A stretch of 64,000 bases of DNA, taken from Lachnospiraceae bacterium AC2031. GTDB taxonomy: Bacteria > Bacillota > Clostridia > Lachnospirales > Lachnospiraceae. The DNA is taken from the NCBI GenBank assembly GCA_000687975.1, contig JIAB01000001.1, positions 3,014,001 through 3,078,000 of the forward strand. The letters are read 5' to 3'. The notes beneath the pieces were generated by a model. The model was not told where the DNA came from. It searched no databases and was given only the letters and a program-made list of their open reading frames with translations. Position numbers and translations under genes: made by a program. This document shows positions 33,568 through 42,285 of this stretch, one piece after another (within the stretch, counting starts at the first letter, position 1; each line of letters begins with the position of its first letter).

Positions 33568-35103
33568 TTATTCAACGCCACGCATTTTTATTATTGGTGA
33601 ACCTTTACCTTTAACATAGTCGCCAGTAATTATAACTGTTCCGATGTTATCATCCTTTGGAACCTGATACATGATATCAAGTAGAAGTTCTTCGATGATG
33701 GATCTAAGTGCTCTTGCACCTGTTTTTCTTTCTGCTGCAATATGAGCAATCTCTACAAGAGCTTCATCTTCAAACTGAAGATCTACTTCATCAATTCTGA
33801 ATAATTTCTGGTACTGCTTGATGATAGAGTTGCGAGGTTCCTTAAGAATCTTTACGTACATATCATCATTTAGATCGCTGAGTGTAAATACAACAGGAAG
33901 TCTTCCAATAAATTCTGGAATCATACCGAAGTTACGTAAGTCTTCGTTGGTAACCTTTGAAAGAAGCTCAGGATCCTTTTCTAATTCATCTCTAAGGTTT
34001 GCTCCGAAACCGATAGAAGACTGAGCGGCAATTCTTGTTTTAATGATCTCTTCAAGATCAGGAAATGCTCCGCCGCAGATGAAAAGTATTCCGCTGGTAT
34101 TCATCATAGTAGTAGGAGTCATTGCATTTTTACTTCCAGATCCTACTGGTACTTCAACATCTGAACCTTCCAGGATTTTTAGGAGTCCCTGCTGAACAGC
34201 TTCACCGCTTACATCTCTTGAACGTGTTTCCTGCTTCTTGGCAAGCTTATCAATCTCATCGATAAATACAATACCGTGCTCGGCACGTTCTACATCATTT
34301 CCAGCTGCAGTAAGAAGCTTGGAGAGAACGCTTTCTACATCATCACCGATATAACCGGCTTCTGTAAGAGAAGTAGCATCTGTGATTGCAAGTGGTACAT
34401 CAAGTATCTTTGCAATAGTCTTTACCATATATGTTTTACCGGAACCTGTAGGTCCGATCATCAGCATATTTGATTTCTCAATCTCAACTTGATCAAGAAA
34501 TGCTTCTGGATTTTCTTCGTAATCGAGCGCAGCCTGTTCCTTAGCAGAAAGATGTTTCTTTGGATTCTTTTCTGCTTCTTCAAGAGCAGCCTCTTCAGAA
34601 AGAACTCTCTTATAGTGGTTATAAACTGCAACTGACATAACCTTCTTAGCTTTTTCCTGTCCAACAACATCGCGGTCCAGAAGTTTCTTTATCTGGTGTG
34701 GTGCAGGAATATCTTTAAGTGTCAGCTTCTTTGTTTCTTCTTCATCGTCTTCCTGTTCATCCGCAGGACTTCCTGAAGGAGTACCATCAGGATTAAGACC
34801 GAATCCAAATCTGATTCCAGGTCCTTTAGAAGTGTTCTTACGCTTTTTAACCTTCTGAGAGTTTGGGATATCCATATTTGGCGTAAACATGTTCATGTTG
34901 TTGAAGCCTGGCATGTTTGAAAGGTCAAATATTGGGCTGTTCTGTATCTGATCCATAGTTTTCTGGATGCAGTCAGGACATATATATACACCAGTAGAGA
35001 AGTTGATCAGTTTACCTACCTCAGATTCAGGTCTTCGGCACATATAACAGTAGTTTTCATACTCATCATCATGGTTATTATTGTTGTTATTGTTATTGTC
35101 CAA
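33568..35103 (-). CDS. clpX: ClpX, ATP-dependent Clp protease ATPase subunit (divergent, enlarged)
   Basis: About 511 residues from a TTG at 35103; GGAGGA lies 7 nt upstream, whereas the upstream ATG (35118) overlaps that binding site. N-terminal zinc finger (Cys pairs in 'NYCYMCRRPE' and 'YICPDC'), Walker A 'GPTGSGKTYMV', Walker B 'IVFIDEIDK', pore loop 'AGYIGDDVES' and ClpP-contact loop 'SSIGFGANL'. It unfolds tagged proteins for ClpP. Usual ClpX is about 420 residues: here there is an eight-Asn run at the N-terminus, an acidic linker ('DEQEDDEEETKK') and an insertion of about 38 residues before Walker A. No clpP or tig is nearby. Confidence 0.92.
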   Translation of the reverse strand: MDNNNNNNNNHDDEYENYCYMCRRPESEVGKLINFSTGVYICPDCIQKTMDQIQNSPIFDLSNMPGFNNMNMFTPNMDIPNSQKVKKRKNTSKGPGIRFGFGLNPDGTPSGSPADEQEDDEEETKKLTLKDIPAPHQIKKLLDRDVVGQEKAKKVMSVAVYNHYKRVLSEEAALEEAEKNPKKHLSAKEQAALDYEENPEAFLDQVEIEKSNMLMIGPTGSGKTYMVKTIAKILDVPLAITDATSLTEAGYIGDDVESVLSKLLTAAGNDVERAEHGIVFIDEIDKLAKKQETRSRDVSGEAVQQGLLKILEGSDVEVPVGSGSKNAMTPTTMMNTSGILFICGGAFPDLEEIIKTRIAAQSSIGFGANLRDELEKDPELLSKVTNEDLRNFGMIPEFIGRLPVVFTLSDLNDDMYVKILKEPRNSIIKQYQKLFRIDEVDLQFEDEALVEIAHIAAERKTGARALRSIIEELLLDIMYQVPKDDNIGTVIITGDYVKGKGSPIIKMRGVE

Positions 35104-35222
35104 AAATAATTCCTCCATATATTTTAATTTGGTTATATTTTTACGTATTATCGAGTTATAATAGTAACTACTTGAGTCATCATTATAGCAAATAGTTTAA
35201 TTATTTGACAGGGGTAAATTAT

Positions 35223-35927
35223 ATGATTAAAATAGTTGCACACCGTGGAGCATCAGGACAGCCTGGTGTAGAGAACACACTCGAGAGTTTTCAGAAGGCC
35301 ATAGAGCTTGGCGTAGATATGGTGGAGTATGATGTAAGAAAGACTAAAGACAATGTTCTTGTTGTATATCATGACAAGAATTTTGCTGATCAGCCAGTTG
35401 CCTGGTATACATATGAAGAGATGGAAAAGCAGGCAAAGATTCAGGGATTCCATGTACCTCTTTTTGTGGAAGTACTTGAGCTATGCAACGGCAAAGTCTT
35501 TATGGATATAGAGATTAAAGAAACGGGCTTTGAGAACCGTGTAGTTAAGTTACTCCACAAGTATGCTGATTACGAGTGGTATTCGGTTAAATCCTTTAAG
35601 GATAAAGTACCTTATAAGATAAAGGACATTGATCCTAAGATTAAAACAGGACTTCTTCTTGGCTATGACAATGCCGACGTACGTAGAAGGGTAAATGAGC
35701 TTTTCCCTCTCAGGAGATTAAGAGCTTGTAGAGCTGACTTCGTGAGCCCACATTTCCTTTTACTGAAATTTGGTTTTGAAAAAAGAATGAAGAAGTTCGG
35801 ATATCCAATATATGTTTGGACAGCTAATGCTCCAGAAGTTATAGATGATATGCTTACTCGTGACATCACGGGCATCATCACGGATAATCCTGTCTATGCG
35901 CTGGAGGCAAGAGCAAAAAATAAATAG
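35223..35927 (+). CDS. Glycerophosphodiester phosphodiesterase (GDPD family)
   Basis: 234 residues from the ATG at 35223 (AGGGG 8 nt upstream; the TTG at 35205 is not needed). Family marks: 'VAHRGASGQPGVENTLESF' with catalytic His and metal-binding Glu, 'VDMVEYDVRKTKDN' with metal ligands, 'LVVYHD' with the second catalytic His, and 'FMDIEIKE'; the terminal 'TRDITGIITDNP' is also typical. It hydrolyses glycerophosphodiesters to glycerol-3-phosphate. No signal peptide, so cytoplasmic. A polysaccharide deacetylase gene follows after 18 nt. Confidence 0.92.
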   Translation: MIKIVAHRGASGQPGVENTLESFQKAIELGVDMVEYDVRKTKDNVLVVYHDKNFADQPVAWYTYEEMEKQAKIQGFHVPLFVEVLELCNGKVFMDIEIKETGFENRVVKLLHKYADYEWYSVKSFKDKVPYKIKDIDPKIKTGLLLGYDNADVRRRVNELFPLRRLRACRADFVSPHFLLLKFGFEKRMKKFGYPIYVWTANAPEVIDDMLTRDITGIITDNPVYALEARAKNK

Positions 35928-35945
35928 ACAGAGAAGTAAAACGAG

Positions 35946-36944
35946 ATGAAAAGTAACAGATATGGAAAACTAAACATACTTATTATAGTTGTGGCAGTGG
36001 CATTTTTGGTTCTTCCTACGTATATAACATATACACTTATGAAGAGAAATGATGCAGCGGATCAGAAGGCGGATGAGATGATCTTCTCCGCTGAGAATGT
36101 TCCAGAGAAAATAGAAGTTGAAACACCAGTTGATCCGTTAGTTGCAGAGGATCATTCAGATAATAACGCAGAGCTTGAGAAGGATACCACAGCGGTTAAT
36201 CCTCTTACAGTTGCTGAAACACCTACTGATGCAGTTGTTGCTGATGCTAAGAAGGAAGAGATTATTAGTTCAGAAACAGATGCAGAAGCTACAGAGACAG
36301 ATGCAGTACCTTTAAATGGTAAAAAGGTTTATTTAACATTTGACGATGGCCCATCTGATTATACAGATGAGCTGCTTGATATCTTAGATGAGTATAATGT
36401 TAAGGCTACATTTTTCGTTGTAAGACAGTTTGATAAGCCGGACAAGCTTCGCAGAATAGCTGAAGAGGGCCACACAATCGGTCTTCATTCTGCAAGTCAT
36501 GTATATAGCAAGATCTATGCTGATCTTGATTCTTTTGAAAGTGATGTTCAGGGCGTTCATAACTGGGTTGAACATCTGACAGGAATTGATACACGTCTTT
36601 ATAGATTCCCAGGTGGAAGTTCTAATTCTGTATCAAGTGTATCTATTGCTGAATGTGTAGATTATCTACATGCAAATGGATATGAATATTATGACTGGAA
36701 TGCAGAGAGTCAGGATGCAGAAAAGTTGTATCTTACTCCTGAACAGTTAAATGAGAACATTATGTACAGTGTTCGAAATAATGAGGGCGATTCAATAGTT
36801 CTGATGCATGATCTTGATGATCATTACAATACAGTACAGGCTCTGCCTGCACTCATTGAGACGCTTCAGTCTGAAGGTTATGAACTGTGTACACTTGGAG
36901 ATGATTCACCTAAGTGTCAGCATTTCGTACCATCTGAAGACTAG
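35946..36944 (+). CDS. Membrane-anchored polysaccharide deacetylase (NodB domain)
   Basis: 332 residues: a transmembrane anchor (about 9-31), a Glu/Thr/Asp-rich extracellular linker (35-115), and a NodB domain: 'VYLTFDDGPSDYTDELL' (catalytic Asp and metal-binding Asp), 'GLHSASHVYSK' (metal-binding His pair), 'LYRFPGGSSNS' and 'SIVLMHDLDD' (catalytic His). It belongs to carbohydrate esterase family 4, probably removing acetyl groups from peptidoglycan or other N-acetyl glycans outside the membrane. Probably co-transcribed with the GDPD gene upstream. Confidence 0.92.
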   Translation: MKSNRYGKLNILIIVVAVAFLVLPTYITYTLMKRNDAADQKADEMIFSAENVPEKIEVETPVDPLVAEDHSDNNAELEKDTTAVNPLTVAETPTDAVVADAKKEEIISSETDAEATETDAVPLNGKKVYLTFDDGPSDYTDELLDILDEYNVKATFFVVRQFDKPDKLRRIAEEGHTIGLHSASHVYSKIYADLDSFESDVQGVHNWVEHLTGIDTRLYRFPGGSSNSVSSVSIAECVDYLHANGYEYYDWNAESQDAEKLYLTPEQLNENIMYSVRNNEGDSIVLMHDLDDHYNTVQALPALIETLQSEGYELCTLGDDSPKCQHFVPSED

Positions 36945-36975
36945 ACTTAAGAATCTGAATGGGGCAGATTGAGTT

Positions 36976-38244
36976 ATGGATTATAAAGAAGCTAGAAATT
37001 ACATAAAAGAAAAGGAAAAGCTGGGGAGCGTTTTCGGATTAGATAGTATCAAGGAACTACTAAAGCGACTTGATAATCCGGAAAAGTGTGCCCCGGCTAT
37101 TCATATTGCGGGAACAAATGGAAAAGGCAGTATTCTGGCGTTTGTAGAAGAGACCTTCGTAAAGTCGGGAATGAACGTTGGCCGTTACATATCCCCGACT
37201 ATATATAGCTATAGAGAAAGATATAGACATAATAAAGAGTGGGCATCGAAAGAAGAGATAGCTCTTGCTATATCATCAGTAAAGAAGCATGCAGATGCCA
37301 TGATCGAAGAGGGACTTCCTAGTCCTACAGCCTTCGAGATCGAGACTGCTGCTGCATTCTGGCTTTACAGATACTGGAATGTGGATGTAATGCTTATTGA
37401 ATGTGGTATGGGTGGAAGACTGGATGCCACTAATGTTCTGGAAGAAGATGTTCTCAACGTTCTTTCTTCAATAAGCCTTGACCATATGAACGTTCTTGGC
37501 AAAACCCTGAAGGAAATAACCGGAGAAAAGCTTGGTATCGTCAGAGATAAATCCACACTTATTACCTATCCTCAGTGCGATGAGGTTATGACTGAGATCA
37601 TGGAGTATTCGGTGCTTCATAATGTTCGTCTTATCACTGTAGATAAGGATGAGCTTAATATCAATGAAGAAAGCTTCCATAGTGCGTCCTTTACATATCG
37701 TGGTGAGGACTATGATATCTCCATGGGTGGCGAGTATCAGATACTAAATGCAATCACAGCTATTGAGGTGCTTAAGTACTTCAAGAACGTGTGTGAGGAA
37801 TATATCTACATGGGACTTCTCACTACTCAGTGGGACGGACGATTCACTATTGCAGGCACAAAGCCGCTGATAATAGTTGATGGCGCTCATAATAAGGACG
37901 CCTGGCTTAGACTTCGTGAGAGTGTAGATAAATATTTTACAAATGAAAAGATCGTTTATATAATGGGAGTGTTCCGCGATAAGGAATACGAAAAGATGAT
38001 TGAAATCCTTTCTCCAACCATGAAGAAGGTATATACAGTACAGTCCGATAATCCAAGAGCTATTCCATCTGAAGAACTGGCTGATTTTTTTAAAGAGGCT
38101 GGTGTTGACGCTGAAAGCAAGAAAGATGTAAGACTTGCACTGGACACAGCTTTGGAAGAGGCGGATGAAGATACCAAGATCATCGTCTGCGGAACCCTTT
38201 CTATAACAGGTAATGCACTGAAACACCTGAAGGTAAGGTCTTAG
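36976..38244 (+). CDS. folC: Folylpolyglutamate synthase / dihydrofolate synthase
   Basis: A 422-residue Mur-ligase-like enzyme: ATP loop 'IHIAGTNGKGSILAFVEE', 'ALEIGMGGRLDATN'-type motif present as 'LIECGMGGRLDATN', and 'SSISLDHMNVLGKTLKEIT' with the conserved metal-binding His; 'LIIVDGAHNKDAWLRL' is the C-terminal hallmark. It adds glutamate to dihydropteroate and folates. It lies 31 nt after the deacetylase and ahead of an HD-domain gene and the FolB-FolK-PheA fusion, so this stretch serves folate synthesis. Confidence 0.95.
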   Translation: MDYKEARNYIKEKEKLGSVFGLDSIKELLKRLDNPEKCAPAIHIAGTNGKGSILAFVEETFVKSGMNVGRYISPTIYSYRERYRHNKEWASKEEIALAISSVKKHADAMIEEGLPSPTAFEIETAAAFWLYRYWNVDVMLIECGMGGRLDATNVLEEDVLNVLSSISLDHMNVLGKTLKEITGEKLGIVRDKSTLITYPQCDEVMTEIMEYSVLHNVRLITVDKDELNINEESFHSASFTYRGEDYDISMGGEYQILNAITAIEVLKYFKNVCEEYIYMGLLTTQWDGRFTIAGTKPLIIVDGAHNKDAWLRLRESVDKYFTNEKIVYIMGVFRDKEYEKMIEILSPTMKKVYTVQSDNPRAIPSEELADFFKEAGVDAESKKDVRLALDTALEEADEDTKIIVCGTLSITGNALKHLKVRS

Positions 38245-38281
38245 TAGCGTTGTACTACTAAATTAAATAAAGAAGAGACTA

Positions 38282-38860
38282 ATGATGAATAGAGTAGATA
38301 AGATACTAAATGATCCAAGTTTTATAAAAAGAATAAATGAGATAGAAGCAGGAGAAGGCACAAGAGAATACTGTCGTCATGGTATGGACCATATAATCTC
38401 TGTAGCACGTATATCCTATGAACTCTATCTTGAACTATATATCGACTGGCTGGACAATGAATGGCATCATACCGATATGGTAAAGGATGAGTCAATAGTC
38501 GAGCTAAATGACGACATAGAACGTAGCTTCTGGAAGAAGGACTACATGAAGGAAATCCTTTATGCCACAGCACTTCTTCATGATATCGGAAGATGCTCAA
38601 AGTATGAAGAGACCATGAGTCATAGAGATGCAGGTCCTATCATAGCAAGACCAATCCTTGAGAGATGTGGATTCTCCTATGGAGAGATAGATGATATCTT
38701 AGATGCTATAAAGAAGCATGGCACACCTCCAGAAGATGAGGGTAGTCTTGCAGGAATCCTTTATAGAGCAGATAAGCTTTCAAGACTCTGCTTCAGATGC
38801 GATGCTAAAGGCACCTGTGACTGGTCAGAAGAAAAGAAGAATGCGACTATTAAGTATTAG
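38282..38860 (+). CDS. HD-domain phosphohydrolase in folate gene cluster
   Basis: A 192-residue HD-superfamily protein: first His in 'RHGMDHIISVARISYEL', the HD pair in 'TALLHDIGRCSKYEETMSH', then 'KHGTPPEDEGSLAGILYRAD' with the last conserved Asp. HD proteins are metal-dependent phosphohydrolases. It sits between folC and folB-folK, so it may supply the dihydroneopterin triphosphate dephosphorylation step that lacks a known dedicated enzyme in many bacteria (inference). Two ATG codons (38282, 38285) are adjacent. Confidence 0.82.
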   Translation: MMNRVDKILNDPSFIKRINEIEAGEGTREYCRHGMDHIISVARISYELYLELYIDWLDNEWHHTDMVKDESIVELNDDIERSFWKKDYMKEILYATALLHDIGRCSKYEETMSHRDAGPIIARPILERCGFSYGEIDDILDAIKKHGTPPEDEGSLAGILYRADKLSRLCFRCDAKGTCDWSEEKKNATIKY

Positions 38861-38906
38861 TAGCATTTCGTAACTAACTCACTAATGTTTTATCAAGTGG
38901 TGGATT

Positions 38907-40592
38907 ATGGATAAGATTAGAATTGATGATATAAAGATATATGCATATCATGGTGTTCTTCCAGAGGAGAAGAGGGATGGACAGGACTTCTTTATCTCAG
39001 CAGAATTAGAGCTGGATCTTAAGTCTTCAGGAACCTCTGACAGATTGGATCATACAGTAAACTATGCCGACGTAACTAAACTCATTGAAGATACATTTAC
39101 CGAGGTAAGCTATAACACTATTGAAGCAGCTGCTGAATCTGTGATAGAGGCAATCCTTGCTGAATACAGCCTTATTCAGAAGGTAACTATCAAGGTTAGC
39201 AAGCCGCATGCACCTATCGATGCAGATTTCAGAGATGTGTCGGTTGAACTTACAAGAAAGCGTCATACCGTATATCTTGGTCTTGGATCGAATCTTGGAG
39301 ATAAGAGAGGATACCTTAATAAAGCTGTTGAGGAACTGGGTAAGGATACAGCAATCACAGTTCGTAAGGTATCAGAATATATAGAGACAGAGCCATATGG
39401 CCCTGTAGATCAGCCGGACTTCCTGAATGCAGTTATGGAGATTGAAACTCCGCTTGAAGCACAGGAACTTCTTTCTATCATTCATGATATTGAGAAGGAA
39501 GCTGGAAGAGAAAGACTTATACACTGGGGTCCACGTACTCTGGATATTGATATACTTCTTTTCGATGATGAGGTTATCAACACAGAAACACTTACAATAC
39601 CTCATCCAGAGATGCATAAGAGAGAGTTCGTACTTATTCCTCTTACAGAGATTGCTCCTTATGTATATCATCCAACACTTAAACAAAATGCAGTGCAGAT
39701 GCTTGAGAATCTTCGTAAGAACTCATATGCAGCTGTAGAAAAGGTAGATACAGAAGATTACGAGGAACTTGATCATCTTAGCATGAAGGGTAAATCTGTT
39801 GTGTATGCAGGTGTTCCTGGAGCATATGCTGAGGAAGCTGCGATCAAGTACTTCGGTGACAGCGTTATATATAAGAATGTAAAGCGTTTTGATGATGTAG
39901 TAAAAGCTGTAGCTGATGGAGAAGCAGAGTATGGCGTTATCCCAATCGAGAATAGCTCAGCTGGATTCGTAACAGGTAACTACGACATTATCCGTACTGG
40001 CGGCGTAAAGATTGTTGCTCAGATAACTATAGATATAAATCACTGCCTCCTGGGACTTCCAGAAGCAGAAATCTCAGATATAACAAAGGTGTACTCTCAT
40101 AGACAGGGACTTATGCAGTGCAAGGAATTCATAGATGAGCACGGATTTAAGTCAGAAAATGTTAGCAATACCGCCAGAGCGGCTGAGAGAGTAAAGGACG
40201 AGGGCATAATAAGTCAGGCAGCTATCTCCAGTGAGAGAGCAGCAGAGATATATGGCCTAAAAGTTCTGGATAAGAACATTAACTTCTCAGCAGATAACGC
40301 AACTAAGTTCGTTATCCTTACTAAAGAAGAAGTTTTCCTGTCAGATGCAACCAATGTAAGCGTCTGCTTCACAACTCAGCATAAGGTTGGTGCCCTATAC
40401 GACGTAATGGGTATCATTGATACAAACCAGCTGAACATGACCAGCATTGAGTCACGTCCATCTCTGAAGCATCAGTGGGAGTACTGGTTCTACGTAACAT
40501 TTGAGGGTAAGCTTACAGACCGAAATGTAATCCGTGCACTCAGAGAACTTGAAGCAAACACCGATGAGATGATAATCCTCGGCACTTACTAA
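38907..40592 (+). CDS. FolB-FolK-PheA triple fusion (dihydroneopterin aldolase / HPPK / prephenate dehydratase)
   Basis: A 561-residue fusion. Residues 1-117: FolB ('IRIDDIKIYAYHGVLPEEK', 'VSKPHAPIDADF'). Residues 120-275: FolK ('VYLGLGSNLGDKRGYLNKAV', 'PYGPVDQPDFLNAV', catalytic Asp pair in 'GPRTLDIDILLFDD'). Residues 296-475: prephenate dehydratase ('YAGVPGAYAEEAAIKYFGD', 'YGVIPIENSSAGFVTGNYD', 'YSHRQGLMQCKEF'), then an ACT domain to the end ('VGALYDVMGI', 'MTSIESRPSLKHQWEYWFYV') that binds phenylalanine. The catalytic TRF motif reads TKF (466-468). FolB-FolK fusions are known; joining PheA links folate and phenylalanine synthesis in one chain. No stop or frameshift interrupts it. Confidence 0.93.
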   Translation: MDKIRIDDIKIYAYHGVLPEEKRDGQDFFISAELELDLKSSGTSDRLDHTVNYADVTKLIEDTFTEVSYNTIEAAAESVIEAILAEYSLIQKVTIKVSKPHAPIDADFRDVSVELTRKRHTVYLGLGSNLGDKRGYLNKAVEELGKDTAITVRKVSEYIETEPYGPVDQPDFLNAVMEIETPLEAQELLSIIHDIEKEAGRERLIHWGPRTLDIDILLFDDEVINTETLTIPHPEMHKREFVLIPLTEIAPYVYHPTLKQNAVQMLENLRKNSYAAVEKVDTEDYEELDHLSMKGKSVVYAGVPGAYAEEAAIKYFGDSVIYKNVKRFDDVVKAVADGEAEYGVIPIENSSAGFVTGNYDIIRTGGVKIVAQITIDINHCLLGLPEAEISDITKVYSHRQGLMQCKEFIDEHGFKSENVSNTARAAERVKDEGIISQAAISSERAAEIYGLKVLDKNINFSADNATKFVILTKEEVFLSDATNVSVCFTTQHKVGALYDVMGIIDTNQLNMTSIESRPSLKHQWEYWFYVTFEGKLTDRNVIRALRELEANTDEMIILGTY

Positions 40593-40630
40593 TGAGTCAA
40601 AAGGGATCAAAGCCAAATCGACTCATTTTG
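40591..40630 (+). terminator. Possible terminator after FolB-FolK-PheA
   Basis: Stem AATGAGTC/GACTCATT with a 21-nt loop and only a short T tract; weak. Confidence 0.45.
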
Positions 40631-40633
40631 TTG

Positions 40634-40663
40634 TTGACAAGTAGGGAAGTGTTGTTGTATTAT
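40634..40663 (+). promoter_or_regulatory. Promoter of infC-rpmI-rplT
   Basis: TTGACA (40634-40639), 18 nt, TATTAT (40658-40663). It gives a leader of about 250 nt before infC. Confidence 0.75.
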
Positions 40664-40669
40664 AACAAA

Positions 40670-40920
40670 GCGCGTGTAATATGCGTTTATAGAAAACCAA
40701 GTAGAGTATCCACTCTCACCTGGATTGCCGTTTAAGCCCAAGAGGCTTTGAAGCTATGACTTCTTATATAGGCAGTCGGGTCGAATACATTTAGTAATCA
40801 GTACCTGAAGGTAAACCCACTGTGACGGAGGGCGATTCTTCTTTATGGTTTTGACTGATAGAATGTTAAGTGGATGTCTCTATAGATATCCACTTATTTA
40901 GTTTTATGGAGGGTAAGGCA
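40670..40920 (+). promoter_or_regulatory. Structured 5' leader of infC-rpmI-rplT (L20/IF3-type autoregulatory leader)
   Basis: A gene-free leader of about 250 nt. Visible structure: AGAG-TATC-CACTCT local pairs near 40704-40715, and a 9-bp stem TAAGTGGAT/ATCCACTTA (40867-40875 with 40888-40896) just ahead of the infC binding site, followed by ATTTAGTTTT. The segment TATCCACT occurs both at 40707 and in the right arm of the late stem, so the left arm could pair with either: mutually exclusive structures are possible. Firmicute infC operons are controlled through such leaders by L20; membership of the known Rfam family is not checked. Confidence 0.65.
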
Positions 40921-41430
40921 ATAGACTACTTAATTAATGAACAGATTCGAGATAAGGAAGTCAGAGTTATCGGAGCTGAGGGTAATCAGCTGGGAGTAAT
41001 GAGCATTCAGGAAGCTAGAGATGCTGCAGATGCTGCAGGTCTTGACCTTGTAAGGGTCTCACCAAATGCTAAGCCACCAGTTTGCAAGATTATCGACTAT
41101 GGCAAGTTCCGTTACGAGATTGCTCGTAAGGAGAAGGAAGCCAAGAAAAAGCAGAAGATTGTTGAGATTAAAGAGGTACGCCTCTCACCTAATATTGATT
41201 CTAATGATCTTAACACTAAGATCAATCAGGCAAGAAAGTTCCTGCAGAAGGGTAACAGAGTAAAGGTTACACTTCGATTCAGAGGTAGAGAGCTTGCATA
41301 TGTAAATCAGAACAAGCCACTTCTTGATGACTTCGCAGAGAAGCTTTCAGATATATCAACTATTGATAAGCCTGCTAAGTTCGAAGGTAGAAGCATGACT
41401 ATGGTGCTTGCTGCTAAGGCCTCAAAATAA
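40921..41430 (+). CDS. infC: Translation initiation factor IF-3, probable ATA start codon
   Basis: IF-3 with the typical opening 'LINEQIRDKEVRVIGAEGNQ', the linker 'VSPNAKPPVCKIIDYGKFRY' and the C-terminal 'VTLRFRGREL'. No ATG fits: the ATG at 40906 overlaps the GGAGGG binding site (40908-40913), and the ATG at 40870 lies inside a leader stem. The ATA at 40921 is 7 nt after GGAGGG and gives (M)DYLINEQIRDKEV, matching the usual N-terminus of Firmicute IF-3. Many infC genes start with AUU, which IF-3 itself discriminates against, giving autoregulation. About 170 residues. First gene of the infC-rpmI-rplT operon. Confidence 0.93.
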   Translation: MDYLINEQIRDKEVRVIGAEGNQLGVMSIQEARDAADAAGLDLVRVSPNAKPPVCKIIDYGKFRYEIARKEKEAKKKQKIVEIKEVRLSPNIDSNDLNTKINQARKFLQKGNRVKVTLRFRGRELAYVNQNKPLLDDFAEKLSDISTIDKPAKFEGRSMTMVLAAKASK

Positions 41431-41515
41431 ATGGTATCTATGCTATAAGGCATTTAAGTAACTAAGTTAATAATTCAGCTAATCCTGAATTACATATAAA
41501 TAGGAGGAGATAATT

Positions 41516-41713
41516 ATGCCAAAGTTAAAGACAAAAAGAGCTGCTGCAAAGCGCTTCAAGGTAACAGGAACTGGAAAGCTTAAGAGAAGTAAGGCTTACA
41601 AGAGTCATATTCTTACAAAGAAGACTACTAAGAGAAAGAGAAATCTTAGAAAGTCTGCAATCACTGATAAGACAAATGAGAAGAACATGAAGAAGATTCT
41701 TCCATATCTCTAA
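41516..41713 (+). CDS. rpmI: 50S ribosomal protein L35
   Basis: 65 residues, the full family length, opening '[20 protein letters not shown]' and ending 'MKKILPYL'. A strong AGGAGGAG binding site is present 6 nt ahead. It sits in the standard order infC-rpmI-rplT, 85 nt after infC and 34 nt before rplT. It is a small basic protein of the large ribosomal subunit. Confidence 0.98.
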   Translation: MPKLKTKRAAAKRFKVTGTGKLKRSKAYKSHILTKKTTKRKRNLRKSAITDKTNEKNMKKILPYL

Positions 41714-41747
41714 GATTTGATAATATTTCGATTAGGAGGAAAAACAA

Positions 41748-42104
41748 ATGGCAAGAATTAAAGGTGGCGCTAATGCCAAGAAGAGACATAATAAAGTACT
41801 TAAGGCTGCAAAGGGATACCGTGGAGCTAGAAGTAAGCAGTATAGAGTAGCTAAGCAGTCAGTTATGAGAGCTGATGCAACAGCATTTTCAGGACGTAAG
41901 GAGCGTAAGAGAGACTTCCGTAAGCTCTGGATCGCACGTATCAACGCTGCTGCAAGACAGAACGACATCTCATACAGCCAGCTTATGCACGGTCTTAAGG
42001 TTGCAGGCGTAGACATGAACCGTAAGGTTCTTTCTGAGATCGCTATCGCTGATCCAGAAGGTTTCGCTAAGCTTGTAGAAGTTGCTAAGGCAGCTATTGC
42101 TTAA
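41748..42104 (+). CDS. rplT: 50S ribosomal protein L20
   Basis: 118 residues, full length, with '[20 protein letters not shown]' and '[19 protein letters not shown]' and '[20 protein letters not shown]'. L20 binds 23S rRNA early in assembly and, in Firmicutes, represses its own operon by binding the leader mRNA upstream of infC. AGGAGG precedes the start. A strong terminator follows. Confidence 0.98.
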   Translation: MARIKGGANAKKRHNKVLKAAKGYRGARSKQYRVAKQSVMRADATAFSGRKERKRDFRKLWIARINAAARQNDISYSQLMHGLKVAGVDMNRKVLSEIAIADPEGFAKLVEVAKAAIA

Positions 42105-42126
42105 TCAACCTAAACTCTGATTATAC

Positions 42127-42162
42127 AAAGCGTGATGAACTAATGTTCGTCACGCTTTTTTT
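42127..42162 (+). terminator. Intrinsic terminator of infC-rpmI-rplT
   Basis: Stem AAAGCGTGA/TCACGCTTT with additional inner GAAC/GTTC pairing and a T run. Confidence 0.9.
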
Positions 42163-42285
42163 GTACATAGTATCGAAATATTACTAAGTAGTTATACAAT
42201 CTTACGAAGTTATATTTTTCGTTTGCAATATTTATGGTATGTGTGTTAGCATCTCTTTATCAATAAAAAGTAGGGGGAAATATAT

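Noticed and set aside
40870-40920. ATG at 40870 as the infC start
   Set aside because: It lies inside the leader stem, has no binding site and adds 17 residues not expected in IF-3.
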